Below, in pieces: positions 58,892 through 64,000 of a stretch of DNA of 64,000 nt. The stretch's first letter is position 1; each line of letters begins with the position of its first letter. The position numbers and the translations under genes are program-made. The DNA is from CAVYXK01 sp963708245 (GTDB lineage Bacteria; Pseudomonadota; Alphaproteobacteria; Acetobacterales; Acetobacteraceae): contig OY970201.1 of assembly GCA_963708245.1 (NCBI GenBank), forward strand, positions 6,510,001 to 6,574,000. Reading direction: 5' to 3'. The notes under the pieces are model-generated. The model saw only the letters and a program-made list of their open reading frames with translations, did not search any database and was not told where the DNA came from.

Positions 58892-58979
58892 TGCTTGTTA
58901 GCGCGGCTATCCAGCCGCGCGGGGGATTTGGGCGCTGGTGAGGCCGTTCAGCCGGGACTCATCCGTCTGATTTTCACGA

Positions 58980-59105
58980 TTAGCGTCGTGGCGCCCACTC
59001 CTCGTCGGTCAAATCCGTCGGGTAGCACTTGGTCTTCTTCTCAATTTCGGCCATCCGGCCACGCGTCGCTGGGGTCCACATCACAAGCTTGAATCACGCC
59101 CGAAC
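58980..59105 (-). mobile_element. IS5-type transposase 5' remnant, split by IS66 copy 2
   Basis: ATG 59054 reads MAEIEKKTKCYPTDLTDEEWAPRR and stops, the N-terminus of an IS5-family transposase (EKKTKRYPTDLTDEEW). Its upstream terminal region runs to 59105, is interrupted by IS66 copy 2, and resumes at 61885-61923 (GCCGTTCAATGGGTTCTC...). A second remnant with the same upstream region sits at 62480-62590. Confidence 0.7.
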
Positions 59106-59152
59106 GTATCCCTACGGTGACGACCGCCTTGTCTGAATAGTGGCGGCTTGAT

Positions 59153-59605
59153 TTGCTTCGGGGGATGATAGGAAGCAAGCATGAGGCTGCCAGAGTGGCA
59201 GCCACAGATGGCGAGGCAAGCCCACGGATCGAGATCGTGGGAGAGCGGCGTCGGGCGCATGACGCTCGGTTTCGGGCCAAGGTGGTGGGGGAGTCTGTGC
59301 AGCCTGGGGTACGCATCCAGGACGTTGCCCGCCGACACGGGATCTGCCCGAGCCTGGTCTATCGCTGGCGTCGCCTCGCTGCAGCCGAGACTGCCTGCGG
59401 CTCGGAGCTGCATCTCTTCCCCGTGCGGATTGCGCCTGTTCCGAGCGAGACGCCGGCGGCATCAGAGCCGTTGCCGTCTCGGGTGATAACGCCACGGCGA
59501 ACGGGGTTGATCGAGATCGAGCTGAACGGCAGCGTGCGCGTGAGTATCGACGAAGGAGTGAGCGTTGCGGCGCTCCGCCGCGTGCTGTCGGTGTTGCGCG
59601 GATGA
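59153..59605 (+). CDS. tnpA: IS66 family accessory protein TnpA (copy 2)
   Basis: A 150-aa protein matching the copy-1 protein except HLFPVRIAP for HLFPARIAP. Same HTH (GVRIQDVARRHGICPSLVYRWRRLA). Coupled to tnpB by ATGA. Confidence 0.93.
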   Translation: MLRGMIGSKHEAARVAATDGEASPRIEIVGERRRAHDARFRAKVVGESVQPGVRIQDVARRHGICPSLVYRWRRLAAAETACGSELHLFPVRIAPVPSETPAASEPLPSRVITPRRTGLIEIELNGSVRVSIDEGVSVAALRRVLSVLRG

Positions 59606-59949
59606 TGATGCCACCCTCGGGTATGCGCGTCTGGCTGGCCGCAGGCAGGACCGATATGCGTCGCGGGATGAATGGCCTTGCCCTGCAAGTACAACAGTCC
59701 CTGCAGCGCAACCCGCACGCCGGCGATGCGTATGTTTTCCGGGGTCGTCGGGGTGATCTGATAAAGGTTCTTTGGCATGACGGCCTCGGCATGTCGCTAT
59801 ATGCCAAGCGACTCGAGCGCGGTCGGTTCATCTGGCCATCGCCGGCGGATGGAGTGGTTGCGATTACGGCGGCCCAACTCGGCTACATGCTAGAGGGAAT
59901 CGACTGGAGACACCCGCAGCGAACCTGGCGACCGGAACTGGCGGGCTAA
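59602..59949 (+). CDS. tnpB: IS66 family accessory protein TnpB (copy 2)
   Basis: A 115-aa protein with the same sequence as the copy-1 TnpB (GRTDMRRGMNGLALQ, VLWHDGLGMSLYAKRLERGRF). Intact, but without a working TnpC in this copy it could only act with the TnpC of copy 1. Confidence 0.93.
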   Translation: MMMPPSGMRVWLAAGRTDMRRGMNGLALQVQQSLQRNPHAGDAYVFRGRRGDLIKVLWHDGLGMSLYAKRLERGRFIWPSPADGVVAITAAQLGYMLEGIDWRHPQRTWRPELAG

Positions 59950-60033
59950 GATTGGACTAGTTGCACAGTTGCCGGGGTTTTTTTGAAGATTTCGCGTGCA
60001 TGACCACGGGCGAGTGTGATTTCAGTTGTCGGC

Positions 60034-61603
60034 ATGAGCGATTCGGCCGGTACACTTCCGGATGACATCGACGCGCTGAAAGCAGCGCTAATCTCCGAGC
60101 AGGCCGCGCGGCGTGATTTTGAGGCTCGTGCCGCTGGTGCCGAGGCGATGGTTGCGCATCTGAAGCTGCTAATCGCCAAGATGAAGCGTGACCGCTTCGG
60201 CGCCTCCGCCGAGCGTGGACGCAAGCTGCTCGATCAGTTGGAGATGCAGATCGAGGAACTCGAGACCGCTGCCGCCGAGGACGAAGCGGCTGCCGCTCAT
60301 GCGGCCACGAACAGGACGAACGTGCGCCCGTTCACACGCGCCAAGCCGGTGCGCGCACCGTTACCGGCGCACCTGCCGCGCGAGCGGCTGGTGCTGCCGT
60401 CGCCGACAAGCTGTCCGTGCTGTGGCGGTCAGCTCACCAAGCTCGGCGAGACCACCACCGAGACGTTGGAGAGCATTCCACGGACCTACAAGGTGATCCA
60501 GACGGTGCGAGAGAAGTTCTCCTGCCGCTCGTGCGAGACGATCACGCAGCCGCCGGCGCCGTTCCATCCGATTTCCCGTGGCCGCGCCGGTCCGGACCTG
60601 CTGGCGACGATCGTCCATGGCAAGTTCGGCGAGCATCAGCCGTTGAACCGCCAAAGCGAGCGGTTTGCCCGCGAGGGCATCGATCTCAGCGTCTCCACAC
60701 TGGCCGATTGGGTGGGTGCCTGCACGACGGCGCTGTCGCCATTGGTGACGCTGATCAAGGCCCACGTACTCGCCGCCGAGCGCCTACACGGCGATGAGAC
60801 CACCGTGCCGGTGTTGGCCAAGGTCAAGACCGTCACCGGCCGATTATGGACCTATGTGCGCGACGACCAGCCGTTCGGTGGCGCGGCACCGCCAGCAGCG
60901 ATCTTCTTCTATTCGCGCGATCGCAGCGGCGAGCATCCGTGCCGACATCTCGCCGGCTACGCGGGCATTCTGCAAGCCGACGCCTATGCCGGGTTCAACG
61001 ACCTCTACCACCCCGCACGCCAGCCTGGTCCGATCATTGAGGCCGCGTGTTGGGCACACGGACGGCGCAAACTGTTCGTGCTCGCCGAAGTTGCCAAGGC
61101 GCCGCTCGCGATCGAGGCGGTGCGCCGGATCGATGCGATCTTCGATGTCGAACGCGACATCAACGGCCTGCCAGCGACCCAACGGCAGGCCGTAAGACAG
61201 GTCCGGGTCGCGCTCCCTCGAGAGCTGGATGCGCGTCGAACGCGGCAAGCTCTCGCGTCATGCCGACGTCGCGAAGGCGATGGACTACATGCTCAAGCGA
61301 TGGGATGCCTTTGCGCGCTTCCTTGCCGATGGACGCATCTGCCTGACCAACAATGCGGCGGAACGCGCGCTGCGCGGAATTGCACTCGGGCGCAAGTCAT
61401 GGCTGTTCGCCGGTTCGGACCGCGGCGGGGAGAGGGCAGCGGCGATGTATTCGCTGATTGCGTCGGCAAAGTTGAACAACATCGATCCGCGCGCCTGGCT
61501 CGCCGACGTGCTCGCGCGCATCGGTGATCACCCAGTCTCGCGGTTGCACGAACTGCTGCCCTGGCATTGGCCGCGAGCTACTCGCGTCGACCGCGCGGCC
61601 TGA
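60034..61603 (+). pseudogene. tnpC: IS66 transposase TnpC, inactivated by an 11-bp deletion
   Basis: Identical to copy 1 through VRQVRVA. Then 11 bases present in copy 1 (around 11927-11950) are missing at about 61214, so the frame moves into LPRELDARRTRQALASC and ends at 61527 without the last catalytic Glu region (NNAAERALRGIALGRKSW). That region is intact in the neighbouring frame (61229-61603). The copy cannot make an active transposase. Confidence 0.93.
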
Positions 61604-61606
61604 TCA

Positions 61607-61813
61607 ATGGCGGCGCCCAGTTCCGTCTCCACCATCGGCCGGGTGGCCAAGATGCTCGGCGAGGACGAGGACCTCTTGCGCGACATCGCCCTCGATATGG
61701 AACCGGAAGACGGTGTCCTCACCGTCTGGGACATCGACGAAATGTCCACCGTTGCCTTTACCGCCGAAGGTATCGAGAACCTCAAGGAACTCCTCGCGGA
61801 CCTCAAGAGGTAG
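61607..61813 (+). CDS. IS66 passenger small protein (copy 2)
   Basis: A 68-aa protein identical to that at 11333-11539. Its presence in both copies supports membership in the element rather than chance. Function unknown. Confidence 0.6.
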   Translation: MAAPSSVSTIGRVAKMLGEDEDLLRDIALDMEPEDGVLTVWDIDEMSTVAFTAEGIENLKELLADLKR

Positions 61814-61962
61814 GCGACACCAGTGCGTCGTCCGCATGCTTGGTCGACGGCCGTGCAACACCGCGGCACTCGGCGGATGCTTACCCCGAACTTGCCGTTC
61901 AATGGGTTCTCCAACGGTCTCTAAGACCTTAGATTGGCGACACATGGACCAGGAACGGACGC

Positions 61963-62364
61963 ATGCAACGAGAGATCATCCGGGTCGAGCCGATTGACAG
62001 CAATTTCGAGAAGTGGGGCGCGCCGGTGTCCACCTGCACCCGCGCCGGCAACATGGTGTTCGTCTCGGGCATGCCGCCCTTCGATCCTGAGACCGGCGAG
62101 ATCCTCGTCCACGCCCCGTTCGAGCGCCAGGTTGAGCTGATCCTGGAGCAGGTGAAGAAGGCGCTGGAGGCCGCCGGGTCGGACCTCGACCATGTGCTGA
62201 AGTGCAATGTGCTGTGCATCTCGGCGGACCGGTTCAAGGCCTTCAACGAAGTCTACAAGCGCTACTTCCCGAAAAACCCCCCAGCCCGCATCTTCTTCTG
62301 CGTGCCTGAGTGGACCGGGCCCTTCGACGTCGAGGTCGATTGCGTGGCGGTCACGAAGGACTGA
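61963..62364 (+). CDS. RidA/YjgF-family protein
   Basis: A 133-aa protein. MQREIIRVEPIDSNFEKWGAPVSTCTRAGNMVFVSGMPPFDPETGEIL opens the chorismate-mutase-like RidA fold; QVELILEQVKKALEAAGSDLDHVLKCNVLC and the catalytic-type Arg109 in NPPARIFFCVPEWTGPFDVEVDCVA follow. RidA enzymes hydrolyse reactive enamine/imine intermediates; this one has the PPARxxF pattern of active members. It stands alone between two IS5-type remnants, 78 bases from IS66, so its native operon has probably been broken up. Confidence 0.9.
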   Translation: MQREIIRVEPIDSNFEKWGAPVSTCTRAGNMVFVSGMPPFDPETGEILVHAPFERQVELILEQVKKALEAAGSDLDHVLKCNVLCISADRFKAFNEVYKRYFPKNPPARIFFCVPEWTGPFDVEVDCVAVTKD

Positions 62365-62479
62365 CCTCGGCCGGCAGCAGCTCGCGGGAGCAGAGAGAAT
62401 AGGGGTCAGAGTCATTTACCGCGCCACATACATAGGCGTCAGGACTCTGGCGCGGTCCAACTTCCGCGAGTGGCGCTTG

Positions 62480-62590
62480 GTCTTCTTCTCAAATTCGGCC
62501 ATCCGGCCACGCGTCGCTGGGGTCCACATCCCAAGCTTGAATCACGCCCGAACCCGCCGTTGAATGGGTTCTCAAACGGTCTCTTAGGGG
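62480..62590 (-). mobile_element. Second IS5-type 5' remnant
   Basis: ATG 62502 reads MAEFEKKTKRH and then leaves the family pattern. Upstream sequence up to about 62590 (GAATCACGCCCGAAC, GAATGGGTTCTCAAACGGTCTC) is nearly identical to that around 59055-59105 and 61885-61923. It shows what the first remnant looked like before IS66 entered. Confidence 0.65.
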
Positions 62591-62866
62591 CCGGCGCCGG
62601 CGCAATCGTCAGCCATGCCGGCGGTGCGGTGGCCCATCCTCGCACGGCTCTGGCGCCCCCGGGTGCAGCAGCTCGCTATGCACTGTCGTCGGTACGGTGA
62701 CGCCGCCGTCGCGAAAGGCGGCGGAATGCGCTTCGCTTTTCCGCCCTACCGGAGCGCATGGCGAGTCAACTACAGGGGCGGTTGGTATGAGTGGAGGCGT
62801 TCCTGGTGACGCGTATATGAAACTCCGTCCTGTACGAAAGATCATTCAACCCTAGGGGGCTGTCGT

Positions 62867-63043
62867 CGGTCGGCGGCGCGGCGTGCCGTGATCCCAAAGA
62901 TGACAAGTTTCTCGAACTGGCGGTGAACGGAAAGGCCGATGTGATCGTGTCCGGCGACGCCGATCTGTTCGCGCTGAGCCCCTTTCGCGGCATCCCTATC
63001 GTGCCGCCCGCGACCTTCGTGCAAGGCACGGCGCGCGCGTCGG
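62867..63043 (+). pseudogene. PIN-domain toxin fragment (VapC-like)
   Basis: The frame reads CRDPKDDKFLELAVNGKADVIVSGDADLFALSPFRGIPIVPPATFVQG. CRDPKDDKFLELA and VIVSGDADL are the C-terminal acidic motifs of PIN-family ribonuclease toxins (COG1569 type). The N-terminal half and the antitoxin gene are missing. The preceding 62591-62866 holds no recognised gene apart from common intergenic remnant sequence. Confidence 0.7.
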
Positions 63044-63087
63044 GACGGAAATGCTGCTCACACTCGCCGAAATTCAAACTGCCGGCA

Positions 63088-63768
63088 CTACCAAATATGC
63101 GGGGCCAGGCGGTAGCGCACCTTGCGGGTGTAGTCCTCATATCCCGGCAAATTCGTGCGGAGGAATTCCTCCTCGTTCAAGAGCCGCCAGGCGAACCAGG
63201 CGATGAACAGCGGTGTGGCGAGGAGGCCCCACCATGAACCGAGCGCGAGCGGCGCCCCGACACACACCAAGATGGCGCCCGCGTACATGGGATGTCGAAC
63301 GATCGCGTAGGGGCCGGTCGAGACGACCGCCTGATGCTCGGCGACTTTTACCGTCGAAGCGGCGTAGCGATTCTCTCTGATCACCAGGAAGTAAATGAGG
63401 AGTCCGAGCACGCCGCACGCGTCCCCGAGTATCGAGAGGTAGGCGGGAACGGGGGGTGACCAGTCGAATCGGTGATCAAGAACCATGATGATGATCGCCG
63501 CGACGAAGACCAACGAGCCTACTGCCACAATGACCTTCTGTGCAGACGTCGCTTCGGCTGTCGGACCTGCGCGCAAGCAACTCTCGAGGAGCTTCCGGTC
63601 GAAGAGCGCCATGTATATGGTAACAAATGTTGACGAGACCGAGAGCGTCCCGACAAACACCCAGCCCTGCCAATAATCGAGCGTCCATGCGGGAATGAAG
63701 ATGATAGCGAAGAACGCGACGGTGCCGACGAGCGTCGCTCGTATGGCCCTGAAGTAGAGATTGTTCAT
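63088..63768 (-). CDS. Isoprenylcysteine carboxyl methyltransferase-family membrane enzyme
   Basis: A 226-aa integral-membrane protein with about five helices. The C-terminal SAM-binding signature of the ICMT/PEMT family is clear: VVSTGPYAIVRHPMYAGAILVCVGAPLALGS...RLLNEEEFLRTNLPGYEDYTRKVRYRLAPHIW (RHPxY and EExxLxxxLPGYxxY). Members methylate isoprenoid, lipid or small-molecule acceptors; the substrate is unknown. It ends next to the PIN fragment. Confidence 0.9.
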   Translation of the reverse strand: MNNLYFRAIRATLVGTVAFFAIIFIPAWTLDYWQGWVFVGTLSVSSTFVTIYMALFDRKLLESCLRAGPTAEATSAQKVIVAVGSLVFVAAIIIMVLDHRFDWSPPVPAYLSILGDACGVLGLLIYFLVIRENRYAASTVKVAEHQAVVSTGPYAIVRHPMYAGAILVCVGAPLALGSWWGLLATPLFIAWFAWRLLNEEEFLRTNLPGYEDYTRKVRYRLAPHIW

Positions 63769-63816
63769 GGGTTTATGATAGCTTGACCATTCAGCCCTCC
63801 TGCAAAGCGGGACACG

Positions 63817-63996
63817 TCAATGCCAGCCGCAACGTTTCGCGAACAAGGCGCCGATGGTGGCGTCGGCCGCGAACAACGCCGTGCCTCGGATCATGCCGGC
63901 GAGGACCAGCTTCTCGGCTGTCGCGGCAGCGGACGACGGGCCGTCACTCCATGGCGCCCGTGTCGGACCCTCTCTCCAGTGCGTGGATCTCCTCAT
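63817..63996 (-). CDS. Hypothetical small protein or gene end at window edge
   Basis: A 59-codon frame from ATG 63996 (MRRSTHWREGPTRAPWSDGPSSAAATAEKLVLAGMIRGTALFAADATIGALFAKRCGWH). The C-terminal helix looks structured. It begins four bases inside the window, so it may be the 3' part of a longer gene. No family recognised. Confidence 0.3.
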   Translation of the reverse strand: MRRSTHWREGPTRAPWSDGPSSAAATAEKLVLAGMIRGTALFAADATIGALFAKRCGWH

Positions 63997-64000
63997 CGTT

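Larger units (their letters stand above)
59106..61884 (+). mobile_element. IS66-family insertion sequence, copy 2 (2779 bp, defective)
   Basis: Nearly identical to 11262-14051 in the opposite orientation, with the same ends (GTATCCCTAC and GGATGCTTAC). It is 11 bp shorter because of a deletion at about 61214 in tnpC. Flanks are GCCCGAAC on the left and CCCGAAC on the right: an 8-bp duplication that seems to have lost one base. It is inserted in the 5' end of an IS5-type element. Confidence 0.95.

Noticed and set aside
1..64000. CRISPR arrays
   Set aside because: No regularly spaced 24-40-bp repeats were seen by eye; the repeats present are IS ends, palindromes or dispersed elements.

Overview
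The window is GC-rich alphaproteobacterial DNA, most likely from an Acetobacteraceae-like member of the Rhodospirillales. This rests on gene order and protein style (hflC-degP, glnE-bcp, psd-pssA) and on a lineage-type paralogous family of small proteins with a Pro/Ala-rich tail. No rRNA is present, so the genus cannot be fixed.

Layout. 1-8911 is core chromosome: the end of hflC, a DegP protease, a small His/Tyr-rich secreted protein, a bcp peroxiredoxin, glnE (split by a one-base frameshift) and a large AsmA-like envelope protein. 8912-25300 is an accessory region. It holds an IS66 element (8-bp target duplication) inside a hybrid histidine kinase, an outer-membrane barrel protein, a brnA antitoxin beside a wrecked brnT, ISNCY and IS110 elements around an APH-like kinase gene, and a lower-GC block of hypothetical genes with a serine recombinase. 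25870-41220 is mostly metabolic and envelope chromosome: an HpaB-type oxygenase divergent from an HxlR regulator-EmrAB-type efflux-SDR cluster, a decayed panE, a response regulator, a beta-helix lipoprotein, pssA/psd, a LysM protein, an N-formylglutamate amidohydrolase, tRNA-Val(GAC), a 2-hydroxyacid dehydrogenase and an AAHS-type transporter. 41220-49610 is degraded: an AT-rich sterol-desaturase-family gene, a group II intron, an acyl-CoA dehydrogenase and several pseudogenes.

49628-58500 is an integrated P4-like element, all on the minus strand: tyrosine integrase, a 253-aa protein, a small HTH-like protein, a SpoVG-like protein, a primase-polymerase/SF3 helicase, and a single-chain 810-aa protein that joins a GHKL ATPase half to a Topo VI-A/Spo11-like half (catalytic-type Tyr plus Toprim), then two small genes. 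The intergenic region between primase and topoisomerase carries a perfect 21-bp inverted repeat with nested palindromes, a candidate replication origin or operator. This replication module is the most interesting system here.

58566-64000 holds a truncated paralog of the 9.9-kb gene with the same leaderless promoter, a second IS66 copy (transposase killed by an 11-bp deletion) nested in an IS5-type remnant, a RidA protein, a PIN-toxin fragment and an isoprenylcysteine-methyltransferase-like membrane enzyme.

The window is rich in broken genes (glnE, kinase, brnT, panE, maa, EEP nuclease, nuclease-like remnant, PIN toxin, IS fragments). This suggests a genome under heavy IS pressure and gene decay. 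Some single-base shifts could instead be sequencing errors.
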